From: Nitrospirillum viridazoti CBAmc
Lineage (GTDB): Bacteria; Pseudomonadota; Alphaproteobacteria; Azospirillales; Azospirillaceae
Assembly: GCF_000730165.1 (NCBI RefSeq)
Contig: NZ_CP022112.1
Location: 1,218,001 to 1,282,000, forward strand
DNA length: 64,000 bases
Direction of reading: 5' to 3'
In this document: positions 1 through 9,468 of the stretch, in pieces
Layout of the letters: the number at the start of each line of letters is the position of its first letter
Numbering within the stretch: the stretch's first letter is position 1
Notes under the pieces: generated by a model
Told to the model about the DNA's origin: nothing
The model's database searches: none
Seen by the model: the letters and a program-made list of their open reading frames with translations, nothing else
Made by a program: the position numbers and the translations under genes

Positions 1-473
1 TCCTCGCGCAGGGCCGCCAGCGCCTGGGTCTGGTGCTCGGGCGTGGGGTTGGCGTCCAGGTCCAGCACCAGGTCCCGGTTGGCCATGCGGGCCAAGGGGC
101 TGTCCTTCTGGGTGACGAAGACGCCGGTGGTGACGGCGTACGGCAGGGAGAAGGCCAGCACCGCCTTGCGCGCCGGCGTGATCTGCAACGCGTCGGCGAT
201 GACGTCGATCTTGTGGGCCTGCAAGGCGCCGATCATGCCGTCCCAATCCTGGGCCACCAGCTGGCAGCGCAGGTTCGCCCGCTGGCAAAGGATTTGAAGC
301 AGATCGGGCTCGAAACCGATCAGGGTGCCGTCGGGCCGGGTGATGTTCCAGGGCGGGAAGGCTCCCTCCGTCCCGATCACGACGGTCCGAGGGGGTAGGT
401 CGGCCGCCCGCGCGCCGCCTAGAGACAGTAGGACGGCCAGCCCGAGAACGGCGCCGCGCAGGGTTTTGCTCAT
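1..473 (-). CDS. Amino-acid ABC transporter substrate-binding protein (family 3), 3' part off the left edge
   Basis: Reading the minus strand from an ATG at 473 gives a signal peptide of about 23 residues ending in GGARA, then a family-3 solute-binding start: VVIGTEGAFPPWN, then DGTLIGFEPDLLQ and later QDWDGMIGALQAHKIDVIADAL. This is the periplasmic ligand-binding fold of HisJ/ArtJ-type importers. The frame stays open to the window edge, so roughly 157 residues are visible. Its ATG overlaps the hutD stop (ATGA), so it is translationally coupled to the hut operon. That context makes histidine or urocanate the likely ligand, which is an inference. Permease and ATPase genes would be expected just beyond the left edge. 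Confidence 0.88.
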   Translation of the reverse strand, partial: MSKTLRGAVLGLAVLLSLGGARAADLPPRTVVIGTEGAFPPWNITRPDGTLIGFEPDLLQILCQRANLRCQLVAQDWDGMIGALQAHKIDVIADALQITPARKAVLAFSLPYAVTTGVFVTQKDSPLARMANRDLVLDLDANPTPEHQTQALAALRE

Positions 474-1057
474 GGCCGCTCCGCCAACGGGACGATCTCG
501 ATCCACCAGCACACCGCCGTCGCCCGGACGGTGATGGACGCTGCCGTCCCAGCATCGACGAGGAGGGCGTCAAGCGGCCCCAGGGTATGGGCTTCGTCGC
601 CGTGCATCACCTGCGCCGTCCCGGTCGCCACCAGCAGGTGGGTGGCGGCCGGGGTCAGCGGCAGGGTAACGGTGCCGGGGGGCAGCTGGCGCTGCGTGCC
701 GCGCATCCGGCCACGGCGCACCATCAGGTTCAGGTCGGTGACGGGCCCGCCGTCCGGCGTTCCCGATACCGGCACATCGCCGGGAAACGCGTGGGCTGCT
801 ATTTCCGGTGTCACCAGGACGGGGGCCGTGCCGCCGCCGAAGTCCAGCAGCAGGCGGCCTTCCAGCACCGCCAGCACGCGGTCGATGCCCGGGAAGTGGG
901 AAAAGGGCCCCGCCCCCCGCACGTCCGCGATGCTGACGCGCCAGAGGATGTCGCCCGCGCCATCGTCCTGGCGGGCGACCTCGCGCGTGACGCCGCCCCC
1001 GTTCTTCCAGGCCTGAGCGGGCCGTGAGGCCGAGGGAAGCAGGCGGACACCCCTCAT
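470..1057 (-). CDS. hutD: HutD family protein
   Basis: A 195-residue cupin-like protein of the HutD/Ves family. It starts with the family pattern [24 protein letters not shown] and continues with [29 protein letters not shown]. No catalytic activity is established for the family; in pseudomonads HutD has been proposed to limit hut expression. The ATG overlaps the hutU stop and its own TGA overlaps the start of the substrate-binding protein, so it sits inside a coupled hutI-G-U-D-transporter operon. The length is usual for the family. The assignment rests on the N-terminal signature and the location. Confidence 0.92.
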   Translation of the reverse strand: MRGVRLLPSASRPAQAWKNGGGVTREVARQDDGAGDILWRVSIADVRGAGPFSHFPGIDRVLAVLEGRLLLDFGGGTAPVLVTPEIAAHAFPGDVPVSGTPDGGPVTDLNLMVRRGRMRGTQRQLPPGTVTLPLTPAATHLLVATGTAQVMHGDEAHTLGPLDALLVDAGTAASITVRATAVCWWIEIVPLAERP

Positions 1058-2721
1058 CCCAGGATACCGGGCAGGTCAAGGCCCATGGTGCGGGCGCAGT
1101 CGCGGGCGATGTCGTAGCCGGCGTCGGCATGGCGCATCACGCCGGTGGCCGGGTCATTCCACAGGACGCGCTCCAGCCGCTTGGCGGCTTCGGGGGTGCC
1201 ATCGGCGACGATGACCATGCCGCTATGCTGGGAATAGCCCATGCCCACGCCGCCACCATGGTGCAGCGATACCCAGGTGGCGCCCGACGCGGTGTTCAGC
1301 AACGCGTTCAGCAGCGGCCAGTCGGACACGGCGTCGCTGCCGTCCCGCATGGCTTCCGTCTCGCGGTTGGGGCTGGCGACGCTGCCGCTGTCCAGATGGT
1401 CGCGGCCGATCACCACGGGGGCCTTCAGCTCGCCCCTGGCCACCATCTCATTGAAGGCCAGTCCCAGGCGGTGGCGGTCCCCCAGCCCAACCCAGCAGAT
1501 GCGGGCCGGCAGGCCCTGGAACCGGATCCTCTCCCGCGCCATGTCCAGCCAATTGTGCAGGTGCCGGTTGTCCGGCAGCAGTTCCTTCACCTTGGCGTCG
1601 GTCTTGTAGATGTCCTCGGGATCGCCGGACAGGGCCGCCCAGCGGAAGGGGCCGATGCCACGGCAGAACAGCGGGCGGATGTAGGCGGGCACGAAGCCGG
1701 GGAAGTCGAAGGCGTTGGCAACCCCCTCGTCCTTCGCCACTTGGCGGATGTTGTTGCCATAGTCGACGGTGGGCACACCCGCCGCCTGGAAGTCCAGCAT
1801 GGCCTGGACGTGCACCGCCATGCTGGCGCGCGCGGCGGCGGCCACGGCCTGCGGCTCGCGTTCCCGCCGCTCGACCCACTCGGCCACCGTCCAACCCACC
1901 GGCAGATAGCCGTTGACGGGATCGTGGGCCGAGGTCTGGTCGGTCAGCAAATCCGGACGGATGCCGCGCCGGACCATCTCGGGCAGGAGTTCGGCGGCAT
2001 TGCCCAGCAGGCCGACCGACACCGCCTTCTTCTCGGCACAGCTGCGTTCGATGATGGCCATCGCCTCATCGATGGTTTCGGCGGCATGATCCAAATAGCC
2101 GGTCCTCAGGCGCATCTCGATGCGGCTGCGCTGGCATTCGATGGCCAGGCAGGAGGCGCCGGCCATGACGGCGGCCAGCGGCTGCGCCCCGCCCATCCCG
2201 CCCAGGCCGGCGGTCAGCAGCCAGCGGCCCGACAGGTCGCCACCATAATGCTGGCGGCCCATCTCGACAAAGGTCTCATAGGTGCCTTGGACGATGCCCT
2301 GGGACCCGATGTAGATCCAGGAACCGGCCGTCATCTGGCCGTACATAGCCAGGCCCTTGCGGTCCAGCTCGTGAAAATGCTCCCAATTGGCCCATTTCGG
2401 GACCAGATTGCTGTTGGCGATCAGGACGCGCGGGGCGTCGGGATGGGTGCGGAAGACACCCACCGGCTTGCCGGACTGGACCAGCAGGGTCTGGTCGGCC
2501 TCCAGCCGCGTCAACGCCTCCACGATCCGATCGTAGCTCTGCCAGTCGCGAGCGGCGCGGCCGATGCCGCCGTAGACCACCAGCTCCTCCGGGCGCTCCG
2601 CCACGTCGGGGTGCAGGTTGTTCATCAGCATGCGCAGCGCCGCCTCGGTCAGCCAGCTTTTGGCGGTGCGTTCCGTGCCGGTGGCGGGGCGGATGACGCG
2701 GGTGTTGTCGATGCGGCTCAT
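1054..2721 (-). CDS. hutU: Urocanate hydratase (urocanase)
   Basis: A 555-residue cytosolic enzyme that hydrates urocanate to 4-imidazolone-5-propionate, step 2 of histidine breakdown, using tightly bound NAD. Family landmarks are [14 protein letters not shown] near the N-terminus, the glycine-rich [42 protein letters not shown], the [11 protein letters not shown] segment and [15 protein letters not shown] near the C-terminus. The reading frame is open upstream of 2721, but the ATG beginning MSRIDNTRV is chosen because it overlaps the hutG stop (ATGA) and matches the family length. It is coupled to hutG upstream and hutD downstream. Confidence 0.97.
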   Translation of the reverse strand: MSRIDNTRVIRPATGTERTAKSWLTEAALRMLMNNLHPDVAERPEELVVYGGIGRAARDWQSYDRIVEALTRLEADQTLLVQSGKPVGVFRTHPDAPRVLIANSNLVPKWANWEHFHELDRKGLAMYGQMTAGSWIYIGSQGIVQGTYETFVEMGRQHYGGDLSGRWLLTAGLGGMGGAQPLAAVMAGASCLAIECQRSRIEMRLRTGYLDHAAETIDEAMAIIERSCAEKKAVSVGLLGNAAELLPEMVRRGIRPDLLTDQTSAHDPVNGYLPVGWTVAEWVERREREPQAVAAAARASMAVHVQAMLDFQAAGVPTVDYGNNIRQVAKDEGVANAFDFPGFVPAYIRPLFCRGIGPFRWAALSGDPEDIYKTDAKVKELLPDNRHLHNWLDMARERIRFQGLPARICWVGLGDRHRLGLAFNEMVARGELKAPVVIGRDHLDSGSVASPNRETEAMRDGSDAVSDWPLLNALLNTASGATWVSLHHGGGVGMGYSQHSGMVIVADGTPEAAKRLERVLWNDPATGVMRHADAGYDIARDCARTMGLDLPGILG

Positions 2722-3542
2722 AGGGTCCTTCCCAGGCTGGTGGCGAAGGCGAGGCAGTCGTCCAGGATACCGGTCAGGACCGTGACGAGAGGCCTCGCGT
2801 AAGCGGGGTCGAAAGGGGGCGGCCAAGTGTCGGGGCCAGGCTCGTCCGGCTCGGCGAGATAGCCCCGGATGGCCAGTTCCATCTGAATGGCGTGGATGCC
2901 CTCGGCGGGGCGGCCATAGTGGCGCGTCGTCCAACCGCCTTTGAACCGGCCGTTCAGCACGTGGCTGTGGCCGCTGGCGGCGCAGCGGTCGTGGACGGCG
3001 GTGGCCAGCGCCCCGTCGCAGGTGGCGCCACCGTTGGTACCGATGTTGAACTGCGGCAGGGGGCCGTCGAACAGGCGCGGGATGACGCTGCGGATGGAAT
3101 GGGCGTCATACAGGACGACGGCGCCATGGTTCCGCCGCAGCCGCGCCAGCTCCGCCCGGATGGCGTCGTGGTAGGGATCGAAATAAGCTGTCCGCCGCGC
3201 GGCGATGTCGGCGGCATCGGGCGTGGCCCCGGCGTAAAGCGGCTCACCGTCGAAGGTGGTGACGGGGCAGAGGTCGGTTGTCGCCTGGCCGGGATAGAGC
3301 GATGCGCCGGAGGGGTCGCGGTTGACGTCGATGACGCTGCGCGACAGCCGCGTCCGGATGGTGGTGGCGCCCATGTCCGCCGCGAAGGCGTACAGCCGAT
3401 CGATCCACCAGTCGGCGTCCTTGCGCGCCAGCCAGGGCGACGCGAAGCGGCCCAGCAGCCCATCCGGTATGTCGGTGCCGGTATGGGGAAAGGTCACGAC
3501 CAGGGGCGCGGCGCCGCGGTGGATTTCCAGCCAGTCTGTCAT
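2718..3542 (-). CDS. hutG: N-formylglutamate deformylase
   Basis: A 274-residue metal-dependent hydrolase that converts N-formylglutamate to glutamate and formate, the last step of the five-step hut route. Visible motifs are [11 protein letters not shown] near the N-terminus, [18 protein letters not shown], and [17 protein letters not shown] with metal-ligand-type histidines. The start [10 protein letters not shown] at 3542 is preferred over an ATG 21 bases upstream because only one base then separates it from the hutI stop (TGAGATG). The presence of both HutG and HutF shows that this strain uses the formimidoylglutamate deiminase route rather than direct formiminoglutamase. Confidence 0.95.
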   Translation of the reverse strand: MTDWLEIHRGAAPLVVTFPHTGTDIPDGLLGRFASPWLARKDADWWIDRLYAFAADMGATTIRTRLSRSVIDVNRDPSGASLYPGQATTDLCPVTTFDGEPLYAGATPDAADIAARRTAYFDPYHDAIRAELARLRRNHGAVVLYDAHSIRSVIPRLFDGPLPQFNIGTNGGATCDGALATAVHDRCAASGHSHVLNGRFKGGWTTRHYGRPAEGIHAIQMELAIRGYLAEPDEPGPDTWPPPFDPAYARPLVTVLTGILDDCLAFATSLGRTL

Positions 3543-3543
3543 C

Positions 3544-4749
3544 TCAGTTTCCCCGCCAGACACGCGCGTGCAGGGGGGTGAACCCCATGCGATAGACCAG
3601 ATCCGCCGGCCGCTCGATATCCCAGATCGCCAGGTCGCAGGACTTGCCCGCCTCCAGCGTGCCTATCTCATGGTGCAGCCCCAAGGCGCGGGCGGCGTTG
3701 CGGGTGACGCCGGCAATGCACTCATCGACCGTCATGCGGAACAGGGTGGCCCCCATGTTCATGACCAGCAGCAGCGAGGTCAGGGGCGACGTACCCGGGT
3801 TGCAATCCGTGGCCAGGGCCATGGGCACGCCGGCCGCGCGGAAGGCGTCCACGGGCGGCAGCTTGGTTTCCCGCACGAAATAGAAGGCGCCGGGCAGCAA
3901 CGTCGCCACGGTGCCGGCCGCAGCCATGGCCGCGACACCATCGGCGTCGGTATGTTCCAGATGATCGGCCGACAGGGCACCATGCCGGGCCGCCAGCGCG
4001 GCGCCGGACAGGTTGGACAACTGGTCGGCATGCAGTTTGATCGGCAGGCCATGGGCGGCGGCGGCGGCGAACATCCGCGCCGTCTGATCCGGCGTGAAGC
4101 CGATGCCCTCGCAGAACGCGTCGACGGCGTCGGCCAGCCCCTCCCCCGCCGCCGCCGGCAGCACGGTGTCGCACAGGAAGTCGATATAGCCGTCGGCGTC
4201 ACCGCTGAATTCAGGCGGCAGCGCGTGGGCGCCCAGGAAGGTGGTGGTGATCCGGACCGGCCGCGCCTGCCCCAGCCGGCGCGCGGCGCGCAGCATGTGC
4301 AGCTCAGCCTCCAGAGTCAGTCCGTATCCTGACTTGACCTCCACCGTCGTCGCCCCTTCCGCCATCAGGGCGTCCAGCCGAGGCAGCGCGCTGGCCGTCA
4401 GCGCCGCCACGTCGGCGTCGCGCGTGGCACGCATGGTGGAAAGGATGCCGCCGCCAGCCCGGGCGATCTCCTCATAAGAGGCGCCGGCCAGCCGCAGTTC
4501 GAACTCATGCGCCCGGCTTCCGCCATGGACCAGATGCGTGTGACAATCGATCAGGCCGGGGGTGATCCAACGGCCGGCGCAATCCACCACCACGCCGGCG
4601 TCGAAAGCGGGCGCGTCGGCAGCGGGGCCGGCATAGACGATCAGGCCGTCGCGCATGGCAACGACGCCATCGCGAACGATCCCCAGCCCAGGCTCAGCCC
4701 CGGCAAGCGTCGCCAAATGGGCGTTTTTCCACAGCTTGTCGCAACGCAT
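3544..4749 (-). CDS. hutI: Imidazolonepropionase
   Basis: A 401-residue amidohydrolase-superfamily enzyme that opens the imidazolone ring to give N-formimidoyl-L-glutamate. The metal site is visible as H70-T-H72 in [15 protein letters not shown]240 in KLHADQLSN, the ADHLEHTD segment and D315 in [12 protein letters not shown]. The substrate-contacting EVKSGYGL segment is at about 137-144. It is first in the minus-strand hut operon and diverges from hutF across 89 bp that hold one HutC operator-like site. The length matches the family. Confidence 0.97.
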   Translation of the reverse strand: MRCDKLWKNAHLATLAGAEPGLGIVRDGVVAMRDGLIVYAGPAADAPAFDAGVVVDCAGRWITPGLIDCHTHLVHGGSRAHEFELRLAGASYEEIARAGGGILSTMRATRDADVAALTASALPRLDALMAEGATTVEVKSGYGLTLEAELHMLRAARRLGQARPVRITTTFLGAHALPPEFSGDADGYIDFLCDTVLPAAAGEGLADAVDAFCEGIGFTPDQTARMFAAAAAHGLPIKLHADQLSNLSGAALAARHGALSADHLEHTDADGVAAMAAAGTVATLLPGAFYFVRETKLPPVDAFRAAGVPMALATDCNPGTSPLTSLLLVMNMGATLFRMTVDECIAGVTRNAARALGLHHEIGTLEAGKSCDLAIWDIERPADLVYRMGFTPLHARVWRGN

Positions 4750-4803
4750 GCCCGTTCTCCCGGCGGCTCAGGTCCGCCTCAATGGTTGCGTTCGCACCTT
4801 AGA

Positions 4804-4815
4804 ATGTATAGACAT
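4804..4815. promoter_or_regulatory. Putative HutC operator between hutI and hutF
   Basis: The sequence is ATGTATAGACAT, a near-palindrome of the TGTA-N2-TACA kind known for HutC in other proteobacteria. It lies about 25 bp upstream of the hutF ATG in the divergent hutI-hutF region. The same motif, inverted, occurs twice upstream of hutH. Assignment to HutC is inferred from the recurrence and from hutC being downstream of hutF. Urocanate release of HutC would induce both arms. Confidence 0.7.
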
Positions 4816-4838
4816 ATGGCGCAACAGGAGAATGCACC

Positions 4839-6215
4839 ATGGGCACTGACGGCGGTTCGGACGGGGCTTTCCACTTCCAGCAGGCCCTGCTTCCCGAGGG
4901 TTGGGCGGACAATGTGCGGCTGACGGTCCGGGATGGCGTCATCGCCACCCTGGAACGGAACGCGACCCCCCAGGCCGGTGATGAACGGCAGCCGGTGGCG
5001 GTGCCGGGCCTGCCCAACCTGCACAGCCATGCCTTCCAGCGCGGCATGGCCGGCCTGGCGGAGGTGCGGGGGCCGGCGGGCGACAGCTTCTGGACCTGGC
5101 GCGACGTCATGTACCGCTTCGTCGATCGCCTTTCACCCGATGACCTGCACGCCATCGCGGCCTTGGCCTACATGGAAATGCTGGAGGCCGGGTTCACCCG
5201 CGTCGGGGAATTCCATTACCTTCATCATGATCGGGACGGCGGCCGGTTCGCCGACCCGGCGGAGATGAGCGCCGCCATCGTCGCGGCGGCGGATGAGACC
5301 GGCATCGCCCTGACCCATCTGCCCGTGTTCTACGCGCATTCCGGTTTTGGCGGGGCGGCACCGGGACACGGACAGCGCCGCTTCCTGCACGACCTGGACG
5401 GCTTCGCCCGCCTGCTGGACGCGGCGCGGACCAAGGCGCGTGCCCTGCCCGATGCGGTCGTCGGCGTGGCGCCGCACAGCCTGCGCGCGGTGACGCCCGA
5501 GGAATTGACCGAGGTGGCCGGCCTGGCCGGCGCCGCCCCCGTGCACATCCACGTCGCCGAGCAGGTGAAAGAGGTCGAGGACTGCGTGGCCTGGGGCGGG
5601 GGCCGGCCGGTGGAATGGCTGCTGGCCAACGTGGCCGTGGACGCCCGATGGTGCCTGGTGCATGCCACCCACGTGACCCCGGCGGAGGTCGCGGACATGG
5701 CGGCGCGCGGCGCAGTGGTCGGCCTCTGCCCCATCACGGAGGCCAACCTGGGCGACGGCATCTTCCCAGCCCCCGCCTATCTGTCCGCCGGTGGCCGGTT
5801 CGGCGTCGGATCGGACTCGAACGTCCTGATCGACGCGACCGAGGAACTGCGCCTGTTGGAATACGGCCAGCGCCTGGCGGGCCGCAGCCGCAACGTGATG
5901 GCGCGGGCGCCGGGACGATCGACGGGCCAGGATCTGATGGAGGGCGCGCTGGCGGGTGGCGCCGCCGCCCTGGGCGCGCCATCCGCCATCGCGGTCGGCC
6001 ATGCGGCGGACCTGGTCAGCCTCGACACCCAACATCCGTCGCTGCACGGCCGTCGGGGCCCGGCGCTGCTGGACGCCCTGATCTTCGCCGCCGGCCGGAC
6101 GGCCATTGACGGGGTCTGGCGCCGGGGCAAGCAGGTGGTTAATACTGGCCGGCACCAGCGGCGGGACGCCATTGTCACCCGTTACCGCCAAGTCCTCGAA
6201 AGATTGACCCAGTGA
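4839..6215 (+). CDS. hutF: Formimidoylglutamate deiminase
   Basis: A 458-residue amidohydrolase-superfamily deiminase that converts N-formimidoyl-L-glutamate to N-formyl-L-glutamate and ammonia, feeding HutG. Metal-site motifs are H62/H64 in LPNLHSHAFQRGM, the VHIHVAEQVKEVEDC strand, LVHATHVTPAE and FGVGSDSNVLIDATEELRLLEYGQRL. The ATG at 4839 follows CAGGAGAATGCACC, a good ribosome-binding site. The stop overlaps the hutC GTG start, so enzyme and repressor are co-translated. It diverges from hutI across a HutC operator-like site. Confidence 0.96.
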   Translation: MGTDGGSDGAFHFQQALLPEGWADNVRLTVRDGVIATLERNATPQAGDERQPVAVPGLPNLHSHAFQRGMAGLAEVRGPAGDSFWTWRDVMYRFVDRLSPDDLHAIAALAYMEMLEAGFTRVGEFHYLHHDRDGGRFADPAEMSAAIVAAADETGIALTHLPVFYAHSGFGGAAPGHGQRRFLHDLDGFARLLDAARTKARALPDAVVGVAPHSLRAVTPEELTEVAGLAGAAPVHIHVAEQVKEVEDCVAWGGGRPVEWLLANVAVDARWCLVHATHVTPAEVADMAARGAVVGLCPITEANLGDGIFPAPAYLSAGGRFGVGSDSNVLIDATEELRLLEYGQRLAGRSRNVMARAPGRSTGQDLMEGALAGGAAALGAPSAIAVGHAADLVSLDTQHPSLHGRRGPALLDALIFAAGRTAIDGVWRRGKQVVNTGRHQRRDAIVTRYRQVLERLTQ

Positions 6216-6922
6216 CGCTTTCCCTGCATGAGCGCATTCGAACGGACATAGAATCGGCCATCCTGTCGGGAAAGCTGGCGCCGGAAGACCGGCTCCCCGT
6301 CGAGCATGAGCTGATGCAGACCTATCAATGCTCGCGCATGACGGTCAACAAGGCGCTGTCCGCCTTGGCCGCGGCGGGTCTCATCGAGCGGCGCAAGGGC
6401 GCCGGCTCCTTCGTGGGCCGCCCGCATGCCCATTCCATGATCCTGGACGTTCCGGACCTACCGGTCGAGGTGGCCAAACGCGGCCATGTCTACGGCTATC
6501 AGCTGCTGGTGCGGAAGCTGCGGGCGGCGGCTCGGGGAAACGCCGAGGAGGAGTTGCTGGCCGGCGGTCGCCGGCTGTTGCAGTTGGACGGCCTGCATTC
6601 CGCCGACGGCGCGCCCCTGGCGGTGGAACGCCGCCTGGTCAGCCTGGCCGCCGTGCCGGCGATCGCGGAGGCGGACCTTGAGAAGGAACCGCCAGGAACC
6701 TGGCTGCTGCGGCATGTGCCGTGGACGGAGGCGGAAACCCGCATTTCCGCCGTCCCCGCGGATGCGGAGATCGCGCGTCTTCTCAAGACGCCGGTCGGCA
6801 CGGCCTGCCTGTTGGTGGAACGGCAGACCTGGCGCAGTTCGGAACGGATCACGGCCGTGCGCCAATATTTCCTGGGCACGGCCTATCATCTGGTCGCCCG
6901 GTTCGGCAGCAGCCGTCCGTGA
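6212..6922 (+). CDS. hutC: Histidine utilisation repressor (GntR/HutC)
   Basis: A 236-residue GntR-family regulator. Residues 1-70 form the winged helix (LHERIRTDIESAILSGKL, SRMTVNKALSALAAAGLIERRKGAGSFV) and about 90-230 the UTRA effector domain, ending in ITAVRQYFLGTAYHLVARF. In the family it represses hut genes and is released by urocanate. The start is GTG inside GTGA, overlapping the hutF stop. Likely targets are the operator-like sites at 4804, 11618 and 11643, and HutC would autoregulate through hutF. The gene ends at a strong hairpin shared with the converging TonB receptor gene. Confidence 0.96.
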   Translation: MTLSLHERIRTDIESAILSGKLAPEDRLPVEHELMQTYQCSRMTVNKALSALAAAGLIERRKGAGSFVGRPHAHSMILDVPDLPVEVAKRGHVYGYQLLVRKLRAAARGNAEEELLAGGRRLLQLDGLHSADGAPLAVERRLVSLAAVPAIAEADLEKEPPGTWLLRHVPWTEAETRISAVPADAEIARLLKTPVGTACLLVERQTWRSSERITAVRQYFLGTAYHLVARFGSSRP

Positions 6923-6952
6923 CGGCCTGCGGCCCCGAAGGACCGCAGGCCG
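6923..6952. terminator. Terminator-like hairpin between hutC and the TonB receptor gene
   Basis: A perfect 10-bp inverted repeat (CGGCCTGCGG / CCGCAGGCCG) with a 10-nt loop lies right after the hutC stop and just before the stop of the converging TonB receptor gene. No T-tract follows on either strand, so intrinsic termination is uncertain, but the position suits a bidirectional terminator. Confidence 0.6.
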
Positions 6953-6961
6953 GACGGGACA

Positions 6962-9367
6962 TCAGAACTTCTGCCCGAACTTGACACCGAACAGTCGCGG
7001 CTTCGTCGGATAGATGCGCGCGTACTGGCCGGAGATTTCAGGGGCGGAGAAGGTGTTGCGGGTCAGCCCCCCACGGTCGTCGAACAGGTTCTGGACATAG
7101 AACTCGGCGCTGGTGTTGCCGATCTTGCCGCCCATCGAAATGTCCACGGTGGTGAAGCCCGGACTGTCGCCGACGAGCTCGTCCGCCGTGGTGCCCAGGA
7201 AGCTGCGCGTGCTGGTCTGGTGGTTCAGGGATCCCTGGACGAAGCTGTCCGCCTCCCCCAACAGGAATTCATAGCGGGCCGTGGTGTTGAACTTGATCCG
7301 GGGCTGCACCGGCAACCGCGTGCCCTTCGGCGCCGCGATGATGCCGGAGGCGCAATCCGGGTTGCTGTTGGCGCCGATGGCGCAGAAGTCGGTCGCCAAA
7401 CGGGCATCGTTGAACGCACCCGATGCCGACAGGGTCAGGCTGCGGGTGACGGCCCAGGTGATGTCCGTCTCGACGCCGTACACCCGGGCGTCGCCGGCAT
7501 TGTAGATGTTGGTCACGCTGCCGGAGTTGAGCGCCACCAGGGCGTACTGCAGGTTGTTCCATTCCTCGTAATAGACGGCGCCGTTGAAGCGTAGCTTCTG
7601 ATCGAACCACGACGTCTTCCATCCCAGCTCGTAATTGTCCAGCGTATCCGATCCGTAGGGTTCGACGCCCGCGCGGCGATTGTTACCGCCGGGGCGGTAG
7701 CCGGTGGAATATGTCGCATAGACCATGCGATCCGGATCGATCTGCCAGGTCACGTTCAGTTTGTGGGTCTCGCCCGAGTCATTGAATTTCTTGTTGAGGT
7801 AGGAACAGCTGTTGAGCGACGGGAAGGGGGTCACGCAGCCGGCCTTCGCCGCGTCGCTGGCGAAGCCTGAGAAGCCGGTTAGCGTGTTGTCGGCGATGAA
7901 TCCGCGCACGCCGCCGGTCAGGGTGACGCTGGGCAGGATATCGTAGGAGGCCTGGCTGAACACCGCGTAGTCGCGGTCGACGATATGCACGTTGGTGAGG
8001 AAGATGTCGTCTTCATACACGGGCGATCCCTGTTGGGACGACCCGTAACCCGGCGCGTAATAGTTCGCCTGGGACTGGTTGGTCTGCTCTTGATAGAACA
8101 GGCCGGCGGTAACCCGCCAGCGGTTGGTTGAGGGCGAGCTGAAGCGCAGTTCGTGACTTTGCTTGGTCAGATCCTGGTGCCCATAATAATATTGGGTGGG
8201 GTCGATCTGCTTCCCCATCGAATTCGTGAAATACCCATAGTTGGGATAGGCGTCGTAGGCGACGGTGTAGTAGCTGTAGTCGGCGTGGGTGTCGATCGAC
8301 CGCTGCATATAGCCGCCGGAATAGAGCACATCCCAATCCCAGACCTTGCCCTCGACCGTCAGGGCCGCCTGGTACCACTTGTCGATGTTGCGTTCCGGCG
8401 CATAGTCGTGGACCTGCAGGTCACCGGCCTTGGGGTCGTAAAGGAAGGAACCGTTGGACCGCTGATGCTGGGCGATGACCTGGGGGGTAACGGTCCAGTC
8501 GTCGTCCAGGTCGATGCCCAGGGCGACGCGGCCGCCATAGGTGTCGACGTCGTTGAAGTTCTTTTTGACGAACTTCGAGTTGTCCACGGTGATGGGGCTG
8601 TTGACCACCGTGCCGTCGTCCAGGGTATGGGGGCTCTGGTAGGTGCGCTGGTGGTAGGTGTTGTCGATATAGCCGCCGTCATGCTCGTCAAAGCCGACGA
8701 TGCGCACCGCCGCCCTGTTGCTGAGGGGGATGTTGACGAAACCCTCGATGGTGCCGCCCAGGCTGCCCTTGTCGAAGCGGGTGCCCTGCACGTCATAGCC
8801 CGCGGAGAATTTGGACGTGTCCGGCTTGTTGGTGATGATGCGCAGGGTGCCGGAGAGGGAACTGGCGCCGTAGAGCGTGCCTTGCGGCCCGGACAGCGCC
8901 TCGACCCGGGCAACGTCATAGATATGGACGTCCAGCAGGGAGCCGATGGTGGTGACCGGTATTTCGTCCAGGTAGAAGCCGCTGGTGGGCAGCGCGCCGA
9001 ACGGCAGGCCGTCGCCGCCGGACGAGATGCCGCGGAAGAACAGCTGGCTCTGGCCTGGCCCGAAAGACTGGAAAGACACGCTGGGCAGCTGCTTGGCGTA
9101 GTCGTCGAAGGACTGAACCTGGTGCTGCTCCAGCGTGGCCGTGCCCAGGGCCTGCAGGCTGATGGGCACGTTCTGGAGGTTCTCGCTGCGCTTCTGCGCC
9201 GTCACCACGATTTCCATCAGGCCTTCGTTCGCCGCAGAATCCGGGGTCGCCGGTGCGGCGGGCGTGGTGTCGGCGGCGATGGCGGACTGCATTCCCCATA
9301 TCGGCGCAAGCGCCGTGGAGGCCAGAAGCAGGACCAGCCTGCCGGCCCGCTTGGTCTTAACTCGCAT
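6962..9367 (-). CDS. TonB-dependent outer-membrane receptor within the hut region
   Basis: An 801-residue receptor: signal peptide of about 32 residues (ending SAIAA), TonB-box-like EIVVTAQKR near 52, plug domain with NVPISLQAL, FFRGISSGGDG, DVARVEALSGPQGTLYGASSLSGTLRIIT, and a C-terminal 22-strand-type barrel ending in aromatic F (VKFGQKF). It takes up an unknown ligand across the outer membrane using TonB energy. AAAGGG 8 nt before the ATG is the ribosome-binding site. It follows the TPR-sulfotransferase gene after 101 bp, in the same direction, and lies between hutC and hutH. A histidine-related ligand, such as a peptide, is inferred from position only. It is less similar to the two module A/B receptors than these are to each other. 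Confidence 0.93.
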   Translation of the reverse strand: MRVKTKRAGRLVLLLASTALAPIWGMQSAIAADTTPAAPATPDSAANEGLMEIVVTAQKRSENLQNVPISLQALGTATLEQHQVQSFDDYAKQLPSVSFQSFGPGQSQLFFRGISSGGDGLPFGALPTSGFYLDEIPVTTIGSLLDVHIYDVARVEALSGPQGTLYGASSLSGTLRIITNKPDTSKFSAGYDVQGTRFDKGSLGGTIEGFVNIPLSNRAAVRIVGFDEHDGGYIDNTYHQRTYQSPHTLDDGTVVNSPITVDNSKFVKKNFNDVDTYGGRVALGIDLDDDWTVTPQVIAQHQRSNGSFLYDPKAGDLQVHDYAPERNIDKWYQAALTVEGKVWDWDVLYSGGYMQRSIDTHADYSYYTVAYDAYPNYGYFTNSMGKQIDPTQYYYGHQDLTKQSHELRFSSPSTNRWRVTAGLFYQEQTNQSQANYYAPGYGSSQQGSPVYEDDIFLTNVHIVDRDYAVFSQASYDILPSVTLTGGVRGFIADNTLTGFSGFASDAAKAGCVTPFPSLNSCSYLNKKFNDSGETHKLNVTWQIDPDRMVYATYSTGYRPGGNNRRAGVEPYGSDTLDNYELGWKTSWFDQKLRFNGAVYYEEWNNLQYALVALNSGSVTNIYNAGDARVYGVETDITWAVTRSLTLSASGAFNDARLATDFCAIGANSNPDCASGIIAAPKGTRLPVQPRIKFNTTARYEFLLGEADSFVQGSLNHQTSTRSFLGTTADELVGDSPGFTTVDISMGGKIGNTSAEFYVQNLFDDRGGLTRNTFSAPEISGQYARIYPTKPRLFGVKFGQKF

Positions 9368-9468
9368 TATGATCGCCCTTTCCCATGAAGTTCCGCTTCT
9401 GTCCCTGTTCTTGTGGGTCTTCCGCCCTTAGGTATTTTTGTTGTTTTACTTTATATTGACTCACACAA

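Noticed and set aside
1024-2802. A 592-codon plus-strand frame opposite hutU.
   Set aside because: The minus strand encodes an unmistakable urocanase; the opposite frame is rich in His, Gly, Gln and Arg, as expected for antisense GC-rich DNA.
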